Below, one piece after another: positions 24,630 to 32,465 of a stretch of DNA of 64,000 bases. Within the stretch, counting starts at the first letter, position 1. Every line of letters begins with the position of its first letter. This DNA is from Mycolicibacterium sp. 018/SC-01/001 (GTDB taxonomy: Bacteria > Actinomycetota > Actinomycetes > Mycobacteriales > Mycobacteriaceae), in the NCBI RefSeq assembly GCF_007096635.1, contig NZ_VKAA01000022.1:49396-113395 (forward strand), written 5' to 3'. The notes under the pieces were generated by a model that saw nothing but the letters and a program-made list of their open reading frames with translations, was not told the origin of the DNA and searched no databases. The translations under genes and the position numbers were made by a program.

Positions 24630-24708
24630 GTCGGTGCTCGTGGTGCGCCTCCTCGTCGGGGTCGGGACCTGTGAGGCGATGCTAGGCGCACCGGTAACCT
24701 GAAGCACC

Positions 24709-25692
24709 GTGACTTCAGGAGCATCAGGCATCGGCGTGGCGACGATCGCGGCCGACGGATCGGTTCTCGACGTGTGGTTCCCCGCACCGGAGCTGGTGGA
24801 CGAGGCGGAGGCCGGCGGGCAGGAGCGGAGCGACTCGGGGAGTGTTTCAGGCACGGTGCGGTTGTCGGTGGCCGAGGTGCCCGCGGAACTCGGTGAACTC
24901 GCCGGCCGGGATGAGGACCGCGACGTCGAGACCGTGGTGGTGCGCACCGCGATCGCGTCGCTGGACGACAAGGCCGTCGACGCCTACGACGCCTACCTGC
25001 GTCTGCACCTGCTCTCTCACCGGCTCGTCGTCCCACATGGGCTGAGCACCGAGGGGTTCTTCGGCGTCCTGACCAATGTCGTGTGGACCAACCACGGGCC
25101 GTGCGCCGTCGACGGGTTCGAGATCGTGCGGGCGCGCTTGCGCCGCCGCGGTCAGGTCACGGTCTACGGCGTCGACAAGTTCCCGCGGATGGTCGACTAC
25201 GTCCTGCCGGCGGGGGTGCGCATCGCCGACGCGGACCGGGTGCGGCTCGGTGCGCATCTGGCGCCGGGGACGACGGTCATGCACGAGGGATTCGTGAACT
25301 ACAACGCAGGCACGCTGGGCAATTCGATGGTCGAGGGCCGCATCTCGGCGGGCGTCGTGGTCGACGACGGGTCCGACGTCGGTGGCGGTGCGTCGATCAT
25401 GGGCACGCTCTCCGGTGGTGGCACGGAGGTGATCTCGGTCGGCAAGCGATGCCTGCTGGGCGCCAACGCCGGGCTGGGCATCTCGCTCGGCGACGACTGC
25501 GTGATCGAGGCCGGGCTGTACGTGACGGCCGGCACCAAGGTCGCGACCGCCGACGGCAAGACCGTCAAGGCCCGTGAGTTCTCCGGGGCGAACAACCTTC
25601 TGTTCCGGCGCAATTCGGTGAGCGGCGCGGTCGAGGTCGTCAAGCGTGACGGCACCGGCATCACGCTGAACGAGGCGCTGCACGCCAACTAG
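24709..25692 (+). CDS. dapD: Tetrahydrodipicolinate N-succinyltransferase DapD
   Basis: A 327-residue trimeric left-handed beta-helix enzyme that succinylates tetrahydrodipicolinate from succinyl-CoA in the lysine pathway. Features are VGGGASIMGTLSGGG, ISVGKRCLLGANAGLGISLG, CVIEAGLYVTAGTKV and FSGANNLLFRRNSVSG, as in M. tuberculosis DapD (Rv1201c). The GTG at 24709 has TAACCT eight bases upstream, the same -10/start spacing as dapE. It lies divergent from lysR with a 79-base gap. Confidence 0.95.
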   Translation: MTSGASGIGVATIAADGSVLDVWFPAPELVDEAEAGGQERSDSGSVSGTVRLSVAEVPAELGELAGRDEDRDVETVVVRTAIASLDDKAVDAYDAYLRLHLLSHRLVVPHGLSTEGFFGVLTNVVWTNHGPCAVDGFEIVRARLRRRGQVTVYGVDKFPRMVDYVLPAGVRIADADRVRLGAHLAPGTTVMHEGFVNYNAGTLGNSMVEGRISAGVVVDDGSDVGGGASIMGTLSGGGTEVISVGKRCLLGANAGLGISLGDDCVIEAGLYVTAGTKVATADGKTVKAREFSGANNLLFRRNSVSGAVEVVKRDGTGITLNEALHAN

Positions 25693-25829
25693 TTCCGTGC
25701 CCGCTTCGGCGAGCGTGCGCGTTTGCACGTCGACGCGCCGCGCCCGGACGGCATTCTGCGCGCGCTCGTCGCTTGCCTCGAACGCCCACGCCAGAGTGGA
25801 AAACCTCTGGCGGGCCACGATGTGTCCGA

Positions 25830-25835
25830 TATGCT
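25830..25835 (+). promoter_or_regulatory. Leaderless -10 box of the leader ORF
   Basis: TATGCT is seven bases before the ATG at 25843. Confidence 0.55.
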
Positions 25836-25842
25836 CGCTGAC

Positions 25843-25905
25843 ATGACCACGCAGTACCGCTCCCGGTTGCCGCTGCGGCGATCGATCTCCTTCCGACTTC
25901 GCTAG
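25843..25905 (+). CDS. 20-residue arginine-rich leader peptide
   Basis: A short ORF, starting MTTQYRSR and ending SFRLR, with six or seven arginines, four serines and three leucines in 20 residues. It follows a -10 box at leaderless distance. A perfect 11-bp terminator hairpin starts two bases after its TAG stop. Arginine is coded in part by the rare codon CGA (twice). This layout (leaderless mini-ORF, immediate terminator) is that of a transcription attenuator. The next transcribed features are two tRNA genes and the 26252 gene. I do not recognise the peptide, and its function is inferred. Confidence 0.55.
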   Translation: MTTQYRSRLPLRRSISFRLR

Positions 25906-25906
25906 T

Positions 25907-25933
25907 CCGAGAAGGCCGCCCCGGCCTTCTCGG
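25907..25933 (+). terminator. Perfect hairpin after the leader ORF (attenuator candidate)
   Basis: CCGAGAAGGCC (25907-25917), loop GCCCC, GGCCTTCTCGG (25923-25933): an 11-bp perfect stem. There is no U-tract; a G run and GCAGCGG follow. GCAGCGG (25936-25942) can pair with CCGCTGC inside the leader ORF, so an alternative fold exists. Confidence 0.75.
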
Positions 25934-26041
25934 GGGCAGCGGTTGCGTACCACCGGAGACCACGCCAGTGCGTGGATGTGTCTCGGTGTCTCGCTCCTCT
26001 ACTTTTCCCTGATTCGCCTGTGCACCAGGTGTTTTCACTAC

Positions 26042-26126
26042 GCGCTTGTGGCGGAATGTTGGTATACGCGCTGGTTTCAGGTACCAGTGTCCTTCGGACA
26101 TGAGGGTTCGAGTCCCTCCAAGCGCA
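26042..26126 (+). tRNA. tRNA-Leu(CAG)
   Basis: 85 nt, class II. The acceptor GCGCTTG pairs with CAAGCGC and the discriminator is A. The anticodon stem CTGGT/ACCAG encloses loop TTCAGGT with anticodon CAG (26078-26080). The long variable arm is TGTCC-TTC-GGACA, and the T-arm is GAGGG-TTCGAGT-CCCTC. CCA is not encoded. It reads CUG, the commonest leucine codon in this genome type. The next tRNA starts one base after it. Confidence 0.95.
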
Positions 26127-26127
26127 C

Positions 26128-26201
26128 GCTCCTCTGGCCCAACCGGTAGAGGCAGCGGCCTTAGGGGCCGTCCAGTATGGGTTCGAATCCCATGGGGAGC
26201 A
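26128..26201 (+). tRNA. Class I tRNA with UAG anticodon (nominally Leu, identity uncertain)
   Basis: 74 nt. The acceptor GCTCCTC/GGGGAGC has one G-U pair, with discriminator A. The D-stem GCC/GGC has an 11-base loop containing GG. The anticodon stem GCGGC/GCCGT has loop CTTAGGG, so the anticodon is UAG (26162-26164) with G37, as expected for CNN-reading tRNAs. The variable loop is only five bases (CCAGT). The T-arm is ATGGG-TTCGAAT-CCCAT. Bacterial tRNA-Leu normally has a long variable arm, so either this is a non-leucine tRNA, a degenerate one or an unusual isoacceptor. CCA is not encoded. Confidence 0.7.
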
Positions 26202-26251
26202 CCGACGGTCGCACCGAGACGACCAGGGAGACGACGAGGACAGCTGAAGCC

Positions 26252-26752
26252 ATGACCGACGTGGAATTCACCTATCAGTGCGAGATATTGGTCAATCCGC
26301 CGGTGAGCCGGCAATGGGTCAGCATCAAGGTGTTCACCCTGCCCGACGTCCTCGACGATCGAGACGCGTTGGCGTCGCTGATCGCCCACGTCCGCTACCG
26401 CGACAGCTACGCCTCATCGACCTTCACCGACGCCAAGACCATTCACGGCCCGTACGTGTTGCACGCGATCACTCCCGACACGTTCACCGCCGCCGACCCG
26501 GCACTGGCGGACAACGAGATCCGCACCTGGACCGAACTCCACGCCGTGTGGCCGCCGGCTGACCGCGAGGCGATGGACCGCGAGGTGTATGCCCGCTTCC
26601 GGCGTGCGACTGCGCTCTACCGGTTACCGGACATCCGCGCTTGGGCTCAGCACGATTGGGGTGAGATCGTCGGTAGCGACGGCTTCCACGAATTCGTCGT
26701 CATCGACCGGGGCTCGGGCCAATTGGCGCTCGTGGTGGCCAGCGACGATTAA
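26252..26752 (+). CDS. Hypothetical protein
   Basis: A 166-residue soluble protein starting MTDVEFTYQCEILVNPP, with no signal peptide or membrane segment. I do not recognise a family. Acidic and aromatic residues are frequent (YRDSYASSTFTDAKTIHGPY, WAQHDWGEIVGS). The ATG at 26252 is taken as start because the sequence just upstream is tRNA. It lies 50 bases after the second tRNA in the same direction and could be read from the same transcript. Its stop overlaps the stop of the ROK gene on the other strand. Confidence 0.7.
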   Translation: MTDVEFTYQCEILVNPPVSRQWVSIKVFTLPDVLDDRDALASLIAHVRYRDSYASSTFTDAKTIHGPYVLHAITPDTFTAADPALADNEIRTWTELHAVWPPADREAMDREVYARFRRATALYRLPDIRAWAQHDWGEIVGSDGFHEFVVIDRGSGQLALVVASDD

Positions 26753-27918
26753 CGGGGGCGCGCCGCCCACGCCGCCAGCGCGTCGGGCGACGTGACGTGA
26801 TCGAGCCCGGCCAGGACCGCACCCTGCAACGGCCCGTCCTCGCCGTGCTGGGCGTCACGCACCGGGGGTGGCGACGTCTTACGGAACGCCATCAGCGCGT
26901 CGTGGAAGGCCGCGTCGAACTCGTCACTTGCCTGTGCGCGCAGCAGCGCGGCAACGCCGCCGAGCGTAACGACCTGCGGGTCGTGCAGGTTGACCAATGC
27001 TCCGATGCCACGGCCGAGTGATATCGCTACTCGCTGAAACGCTCTGCGCGACAGCACGTCTTGTCGACCGACGAGGCTGTGGACATATCCGACCGGATCG
27101 GCCGGCTCCGGTTCACCGAGGTGGCGCGCCAACGCACGGCCGTCCACTGTCAGATCCCAGCAGCCCCTCGCCCCGCACGGACACCGCATGTCGGGATCGC
27201 CGAACGGGATGTGGCCGTACTCGCCCGCGGCACCGTGACCGCCCGCGACCGGCTCACCGCCGACCACCAACGCGCCGCCGATCCCCTGCGCGACCATCAG
27301 GTGCAATGCCGTCGCCACGCCGCGGGCCGCACCCGTGCAGGCCTCCGCCACACCGGCCAGGGTCGCGTCGTTGCCGAGCACGACGGCCACCCCTGCGCGG
27401 CGCGGGATCTTCGCGGTCAGTACCGACAGGTCCACGTCACGCGAGCCGCGGGCGGTGAACTGCACCAACTTCGCATCGCTCACTGTCCCCGCCACCGAAA
27501 CGGACAGCGCCACAATACGATCTGGATGTCGCCGATAGACCGCGCCGATCGCGCGCGACATTCGCGAGAGGGCGCCGGTGAGCCCGTCCGTCCCGTATTC
27601 CTCGCGCGCCACGACGTCGGGGAGACCGTCGATGCCGGCGACGGCCAGCCGCCAGTCGGCCGCTCGCAGATCAGCCGCGCAGACGAGCGGACCCTGCGGA
27701 TGAGCGCCGAGCACCATGGTCGGGCGACCGCGCCGCTGCGCGACTGCGGGCGTCTCGTCGAGCAGGCGGGCCCCGCGTAGCCGCGCGGTCAGCTCACTGG
27801 CGCTGCCGCTCCCGATGCCCAGTCGCGCCGCGGCGGCGGCGCGGGTGATGCCCGGTTCCTCCCGCATGACCCCGAGCAGTTGAGCGGCAGTGTGCCAGCG
27901 CAACCGTTCTGCGTGCAT
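26749..27918 (-). CDS. ROK-family transcriptional repressor
   Basis: A 389-residue regulator. The N-terminal winged helix (about residues 12-55, MREEPGITRAAAAARLGIGS) precedes a ROK domain with NDATLAGVAEA and the zinc site HIPFGDPDMRCPCGARGCWD. The N-terminal ATP motif typical of ROK kinases (DIGGT) is replaced by ADLRAADWRLAVAG, so kinase activity is unlikely. AAAGGAG stands seven bases before the ATG. It is divergent from an MFS transporter; the palindrome at 27940-27954 between them is its likely operator. Confidence 0.88.
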   Translation of the reverse strand: MHAERLRWHTAAQLLGVMREEPGITRAAAAARLGIGSGSASELTARLRGARLLDETPAVAQRRGRPTMVLGAHPQGPLVCAADLRAADWRLAVAGIDGLPDVVAREEYGTDGLTGALSRMSRAIGAVYRRHPDRIVALSVSVAGTVSDAKLVQFTARGSRDVDLSVLTAKIPRRAGVAVVLGNDATLAGVAEACTGAARGVATALHLMVAQGIGGALVVGGEPVAGGHGAAGEYGHIPFGDPDMRCPCGARGCWDLTVDGRALARHLGEPEPADPVGYVHSLVGRQDVLSRRAFQRVAISLGRGIGALVNLHDPQVVTLGGVAALLRAQASDEFDAAFHDALMAFRKTSPPPVRDAQHGEDGPLQGAVLAGLDHVTSPDALAAWAARPR

Positions 27919-27939
27919 GGGGTCACTCCTTTTGAATAA

Positions 27940-27954
27940 ACTCGGAGACCGAGT
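27940..27954. promoter_or_regulatory. Palindromic operator in the ROK/MFS divergent promoter
   Basis: ACTCGG-AGA-CCGAGT (perfect six-base arms) touches the MFS -10 box TATATT (27954-27959), which lies eight bases before the GTG at 27968. Binding here would block both genes. Confidence 0.7.
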
Positions 27955-27967
27955 ATATTAGGGACAC

Positions 27968-29146
27968 GTGACTCTGACCGCCGACCGGGACGCGACACGC
28001 ACCCTGCGCGACGCTCTGCCCGCCCTGCTCTCGCTGGCGCTGGCCTCGGCACTGGCGGTCACGACCGAAATGCTGCCGGTCGGGCTGCTCCCCGACCTGG
28101 GCGCGGCTTTCGGCGTCTCCGACTCGACCACCGGCCTGCTCGTCGGGCTCTACGCCGTGATGGTGGCGGTGTTCGCCGTGCCGCTCACGATCGCCACGTC
28201 CCGCTTCGCCCGCAAGCCCCTGTTCATGACCACCGTCGCGGGATATGTGATCAGCAACACCGTCGTCGCGCTCGCGCCCACCTTCGCCGTCGTCGCCGTC
28301 GGCCGTGCCGTCGGCGGCCTGACCCACGCGTTGTTCTTCGCACTACTGATCGGCTACACGCCGCGACTGGTGTCACGCGCCCACGTGGGCCGGGCACTGG
28401 CGATCGCCGGCAGCGGCGTCTCCGCCGGCCTCGTGCTGGGCGTGCCGCTCCTGACGTCCCTGGGCGCAGCCGCCGGCTGGCGCGCCTCGTTCATCACGCT
28501 GGCGGTGGCGTCGGTCATCACACTCGGGCTCGTCGGCGCCGTCCTCCCGCCGGTACGCAACAGCCGGCCGACTGGAAAACCAGAGCCCGGACGCCGCGGC
28601 ATGCTCGTCGCGGTGTCCGCGTCCAACCTCGTGGTGTTCGTCGGGCATTTCAGCGCCTACACGTTCATCAGCCTGCTACTGCTCTCCAGCGGGGTGGGAC
28701 CGGCGTTCATCGGGCCGATCCTGCTCGGCTGCGGCGCCTGCGGGCTGATCGGGCTCTGGTACGCGGGCAAGGGACTCGATCGCAACCCCCGGCGCACCAC
28801 GCTGATCCTGCTGCTGGCCACCGTGGCGGCCGTCGCGCTGCTCGGACTGGGCTGGCCGGCTCTGGTGGCCGTGCTCGGTGCAACGGCGTTGTGGTGCGCC
28901 GCATTCGGCGGCGTCCCGTCGCTGTATCAGGCCTGCGCTGTCCGCACCCACGCGGTGTCACCCGAACGGGCCGGAGCATGGGTCAACGCGACGGCCAATG
29001 TCGGGATCGCCGGTGGGTCCGCGCTGGGCGCGATGCTGCTCGACAGCCACGGCCTCGGAGTGCTGCCGTGGGTTGCGGTGGTGCTGATCGCGGCCGGAAC
29101 GGCGATCGCCGCGATGTCGCGCAGCGCGTTCCCTGCCCAGCCTTAG
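27968..29146 (+). CDS. MFS (DHA1-type) efflux transporter
   Basis: A 392-residue transporter with about twelve hydrophobic segments. It has TTEMLPVGLLPDLGAAFGVS at helix 1, motif A-like RFARKPLFMTTV after helix 2, and GRAVGGLTHALFFALLIGY. This resembles AraJ/NepI-type drug or sugar exporters. The GTG at 27968 is at leaderless distance from TATATT. The divergent ROK repressor suggests sugar- or metabolite-controlled expression. Substrate unknown. Confidence 0.88.
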   Translation: MTLTADRDATRTLRDALPALLSLALASALAVTTEMLPVGLLPDLGAAFGVSDSTTGLLVGLYAVMVAVFAVPLTIATSRFARKPLFMTTVAGYVISNTVVALAPTFAVVAVGRAVGGLTHALFFALLIGYTPRLVSRAHVGRALAIAGSGVSAGLVLGVPLLTSLGAAAGWRASFITLAVASVITLGLVGAVLPPVRNSRPTGKPEPGRRGMLVAVSASNLVVFVGHFSAYTFISLLLLSSGVGPAFIGPILLGCGACGLIGLWYAGKGLDRNPRRTTLILLLATVAAVALLGLGWPALVAVLGATALWCAAFGGVPSLYQACAVRTHAVSPERAGAWVNATANVGIAGGSALGAMLLDSHGLGVLPWVAVVLIAAGTAIAAMSRSAFPAQP

Positions 29147-29829
29147 CCGGCCGCATTGGGTCGCAGCGGCGGACAGTTTCCCGCAGCGTCGACCGCCAGT
29201 TCGAAGTGCCAGATCTCGTTGGCATAGATCTGGCAGAGCCCGAACTGCCTGCCGTTGGCGATCATCCACTCGTCGGCTGCCGTCGGCCCGATGTCGACGG
29301 CCTGCCCCCGGACGTGCTGAGACACCTCCGGGGTCGCGACGAACTGCGCGGCGGCCGCCACGCTGCCGTAGCTGCGCACGGCATCGTCGAACAGGCGCTG
29401 CTGAAAACCCGGTGAGCGCCAGCCCGAGGTGATGCGGATGTCGACGCCCGCCGGCTGCGCCGCCCGAGTGGCGTTCTGAACCGCCTGCAGGAGGGCCGGG
29501 TCCATCTGCGACAGAATAGGGTTGGCCGTGTCGAACGGGGACAGCGTGGTGCCGTCGGGCAGCCAGCCGCCGGTGGTGTCGACGGCGGCAGACCCGATCG
29601 ACAACGGTTCGACGGGCGGGGGCGTCGCAGCGGGCTCGGGCGGCGGGGGCAGCACGATGCTGGTCTGCACGAGCATCACGTCCGGCTGGGGCGCGGGGGC
29701 GCAGGCCGCGACGGTCAGCGCGCACCCGATCGCCGCGAGCGCGCGCGTTCTGACAGAAGTGCGCGGTGTGTCGTGTACAAACTCCCCCGCAAGCGGGAGG
29801 TGCCCCCAGCGCGCTCGCCGGACCGACAT
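29143..29829 (-). CDS. VanY-type D-alanyl-D-alanine carboxypeptidase lipoprotein
   Basis: A 228-residue exported protein. A basic N-terminus and hydrophobic segment end in a lipobox (LTVAAC), then a proline-rich linker (PPPPEPAATPPPVEP). The peptidase domain carries ITSGWRSPGFQQRLF, the zinc motif SQHVRGQAVDIG and EIWHFE. It probably trims peptidoglycan stem peptides. The N-region before the lipobox is unusually long (about 40 residues). The ATG at 29829 is supported by GGAG five bases upstream and by a one-base overlap (TGATG) with the fadD36 stop. Confidence 0.85.
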   Translation of the reverse strand: MSVRRARWGHLPLAGEFVHDTPRTSVRTRALAAIGCALTVAACAPAPQPDVMLVQTSIVLPPPPEPAATPPPVEPLSIGSAAVDTTGGWLPDGTTLSPFDTANPILSQMDPALLQAVQNATRAAQPAGVDIRITSGWRSPGFQQRLFDDAVRSYGSVAAAAQFVATPEVSQHVRGQAVDIGPTAADEWMIANGRQFGLCQIYANEIWHFELAVDAAGNCPPLRPNAAG

Positions 29830-31244
29830 CAGAACTCCTGCAGGAGTTGCTTTTTCATGACTTTGCCCATGCCGTTGCGGGGCAGCGCATCGACGATGCG
29901 CACCTCCCGCGGCCGCTTGTGCACCGAAAGCTCTTGCGCGACATACGCGATCAGCTCCTCAGGTGCAGCATCGCCGACGACGAACGCCACGATCCGCTGC
30001 CCCAGATCCGCGTCCGGGGCGCCGACGACGGCCACCTCACTCACCCCGGCGTGGGCCAACAGCACGGTCTCGATTTCGCCGGCACCGATGCGGAACCCGC
30101 CGCTCTTGATCAGGTCGACCGACTCCCGGCCCACGATGCGGTGCATCCCGGCGGCGTCGATCACCGCGACGTCCCCGGTGTGGTACCACCCGTCGGCACC
30201 GAGCACCTCGGCGGTGGCGTCGGGCCGGTTCAGATACCCGTCGAACAGCGTGGGGCTCTGCAGGTGCAGGGCACCGATCGTCTCGGCGTCGTGCGGCGCG
30301 ATCGTGCCGTCCTCGGCGATCAGCTTCGTGTGCACGCCGTCGAGCGGCAGGCCCACCCAGCCCGGCCGGCGTTCACCAGATGCCAATGTGCTCAACGTGA
30401 TCAGCGATTCGGTGCTGCCGTAGCGCTCCACCGGCTGGTGACCGCTGAGCCCCGCCAGTCCGTCGAACACCGGCACCGGCAGCGCCGCACTGCCCGACAC
30501 CAGCAGGCGCGCAGGCGTCATCGCCCGGGCGGCGTCACCGTCGTCGACGATGCGCGACCACACCGTGGGCACCCCGAACACCAGCGTGCCGCCGGCGGAC
30601 ACCGCCTGCGCGTAGTTCTGCGGCGACGGTTTTCCGGTGTGCACGAAGCGGTTACCGATGCGCAGCGAGCCGAGCAGACCCAGCACCAACCCGTGCACGT
30701 GGTAGAGCGGCAGCCCGTGCACCAGCGTGTCCTCGGCCGTCCACTCCCACGCCGCAGCGAGCATGTCGATGTCGGCCGCGATCGCGCGGCGGCTCACCAC
30801 CACCCCCTTCGGAGGGCCGGTGGTGCCGGAGGTGTAGATGATCAACGCCGTCGCGTCCGCGGGGGGTTCGGCGTAGCGATGCCAGGACCGGGCGTGCAGC
30901 CGTACCGGGATGTGCGGCAGACCGCCACTGTCGTCGGGCAGCTCGCCCAACCATGCTTGCGCGCCGGAGTCGGTGAGGATGTGACGGCGCTCGGCGGCAC
31001 CGACGTCGGCGGGCACCGGGACGACGGGCACGCCGGCGATCAGCGCGCCGATGATGGCCAGCACCGTGGACGCGGTCGGACGGGCCAGCACGGCGACCGT
31101 CGCCGCGCCCGCGACCCGTTCGGCCACCGAGGTGGCGGCGCCGACGAGGTCGCTGCGGGAGAGCGTCACGCCGTCGATGCGCACCGCGTCGCCGATGTCG
31201 GCGCCGGCGGCCACCGCGGCAGGGTTCAGGGAGGCCAGCAGCAC
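29829..31244 (-). CDS. fadD36: Acyl-CoA ligase FadD36
   Basis: A 471-residue AMP-binding enzyme closely similar to M. tuberculosis FadD36 (Rv1193) from its first residues (LLASLNPAAVAAGADIGDAV). Motifs are IIYTSGTTGPPKGVV, PLYHVHGLVLGLLGSL, RYGSTESLITLST, WYHTGDVAVID and ESVDLIKSGGFRIGAGEIE. It ends PRNGMGKVMKKQLL with the catalytic lysine. The natural acid substrate is unknown. The GTG at 31244 has a leaderless -10 TAGCCT at 31251-31256. Confidence 0.95.
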   Translation of the reverse strand: MLLASLNPAAVAAGADIGDAVRIDGVTLSRSDLVGAATSVAERVAGAATVAVLARPTASTVLAIIGALIAGVPVVPVPADVGAAERRHILTDSGAQAWLGELPDDSGGLPHIPVRLHARSWHRYAEPPADATALIIYTSGTTGPPKGVVVSRRAIAADIDMLAAAWEWTAEDTLVHGLPLYHVHGLVLGLLGSLRIGNRFVHTGKPSPQNYAQAVSAGGTLVFGVPTVWSRIVDDGDAARAMTPARLLVSGSAALPVPVFDGLAGLSGHQPVERYGSTESLITLSTLASGERRPGWVGLPLDGVHTKLIAEDGTIAPHDAETIGALHLQSPTLFDGYLNRPDATAEVLGADGWYHTGDVAVIDAAGMHRIVGRESVDLIKSGGFRIGAGEIETVLLAHAGVSEVAVVGAPDADLGQRIVAFVVGDAAPEELIAYVAQELSVHKRPREVRIVDALPRNGMGKVMKKQLLQEF

Positions 31245-31250
31245 GCACTG

Positions 31251-31256
31251 AGGCTA
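31251..31256 (-). promoter_or_regulatory. Leaderless -10 box of fadD36
   Basis: TAGCCT on the minus strand is at -12 to -7 relative to the GTG at 31244. Confidence 0.6.
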
Positions 31257-31281
31257 CCCGGCCGTCCTGGGCACGCTCGGC

Positions 31282-31287
31282 GATACT
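31282..31287 (+). promoter_or_regulatory. Leaderless -10 box of the Nudix gene
   Basis: GATACT is at -12 to -7 relative to the ATG at 31294. It favours this ATG over the GTG directly before it. Confidence 0.6.
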
Positions 31288-31293
31288 GGGGTG

Positions 31294-31842
31294 ATGGAGC
31301 CGATCCGGGCGCTCGCGTCCCGCCAGGTGTACCAGAACAACTGGCTGACGATCCGCGAGGACGACATCGAACGCCCCGATGGCACCCGCGGGATCTACGC
31401 CGTCGTCGACAAACCCACCTACGCACTGGTGATCCCGCGCGACGTGGGTTCGAGCGGGGACCGGTTCCACCTCGTCGAACAGTTCCGCTATCCACTCGGA
31501 TTGCGGCGCTGGGAGTTCCCGCAAGGCACCGCCCCGGACCGGGCGCACCTGGAGCCCGCCGCCCTCGCGGCGCGGGAACTGCGGGAGGAGACCGGGCTGA
31601 CCGCGCAGACGCTGACCGAGCTCGGCCTGCTCGACGTCGCCCCCGGCATGAGCAGCCAGCGTGGCCGGGTGTTCCTGGCCACCGGTATCACCGAAGGCCC
31701 GCACGAGCGGGAGCACGAGGAACAGGACATGCGCAGCGCGTGGTTCGCGCGCGCCGAGGTCGAACAGATGATGCGCGACGGCGTGATCACCGACGCCCAG
31801 TCGATGGCGGCGTGGACGCTGATGCTGCTCGCCGGGCACTGA
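31294..31842 (+). CDS. Nudix hydrolase (ADP-ribose pyrophosphatase-like)
   Basis: A 182-residue protein with a Nudix box at about residues 78-102: G78, E87 and ARELREETGL, preceded by LVEQFRYPLGLRRWEFPQG as in ADP-ribose/nucleoside-diphosphate-sugar hydrolases. The spacing between the first glycine and the box is longer than the canonical G-x5-E, as in that subgroup. It is divergent from fadD36, with 49 bases between the two start codons. Confidence 0.88.
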   Translation: MEPIRALASRQVYQNNWLTIREDDIERPDGTRGIYAVVDKPTYALVIPRDVGSSGDRFHLVEQFRYPLGLRRWEFPQGTAPDRAHLEPAALAARELREETGLTAQTLTELGLLDVAPGMSSQRGRVFLATGITEGPHEREHEEQDMRSAWFARAEVEQMMRDGVITDAQSMAAWTLMLLAGH

Positions 31843-31970
31843 GGGCGGGCGACGAGATCAACCCGTGACGCAACCGTGCCCGTGTCGGCGGGAACGACGG
31901 CCGGACGCGGCGATACCGTTTGGGAAGTCACTGGAAATGGACTGTGTAACCGGAACTACGGCGAGGAACC

Positions 31971-32465
31971 ATGTCTGCTCGACGGAGCGCATGCGCGTCT
32001 GCGATGCTCGTCGCTGCCGCGTGCCTCCACCCGGTGACCACGGCCGCGGCCGCCCCACCCGACTGGTCCGGGCGCTACACCGTCATCACGTTCGCGTCGC
32101 AGAAGCTGGGCACCAGCATCGCCGCACGCCAGCCCGAGCCGGACTTCCGCGCCCAGTACACGTTCAGCACGTCCTGCGCGGGCACCTGCGTCGCCACGGC
32201 GAATGACGGTCCCGCGGCGAGCAATCCGACGATCCCGCAGCCCAGCCGCTACACCTGGGACGGCAAGCAGTGGGTGTTCAACTACACCTGGCAGTGGGAG
32301 TGCTACCGCGGCGACGACGTGCCCCGCGAGTACGTACCCGCCCGCTCGCTGGTGTTCTACGCACCCACACTGGACGGCTCGATGTACGGCAGCTGGCGCA
32401 CCGAGATCCTCGACGGCATCTGCAAGGGCACCGTCATCATGCCCGTCGCCGCCTACCCCGCCTGA
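31971..32465 (+). CDS. Secreted mycobacterial protein of unknown function
   Basis: A 164-residue protein with a signal peptide (SARRSACASAMLVAAACLHP, cleavage probably after TTAAAA). The mature part PPDWSGRYTVITFASQKLGT, with RYTWDGKQWVFNYTWQWECY and TVIMPVAAYP, belongs to a family of small mycobacterial exported proteins. Four cysteines in the mature part suggest disulphides. GCGAGGA lies before the ATG. The stop is directly followed by the putA stop on the other strand. Confidence 0.8.
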   Translation: MSARRSACASAMLVAAACLHPVTTAAAAPPDWSGRYTVITFASQKLGTSIAARQPEPDFRAQYTFSTSCAGTCVATANDGPAASNPTIPQPSRYTWDGKQWVFNYTWQWECYRGDDVPREYVPARSLVFYAPTLDGSMYGSWRTEILDGICKGTVIMPVAAYPA

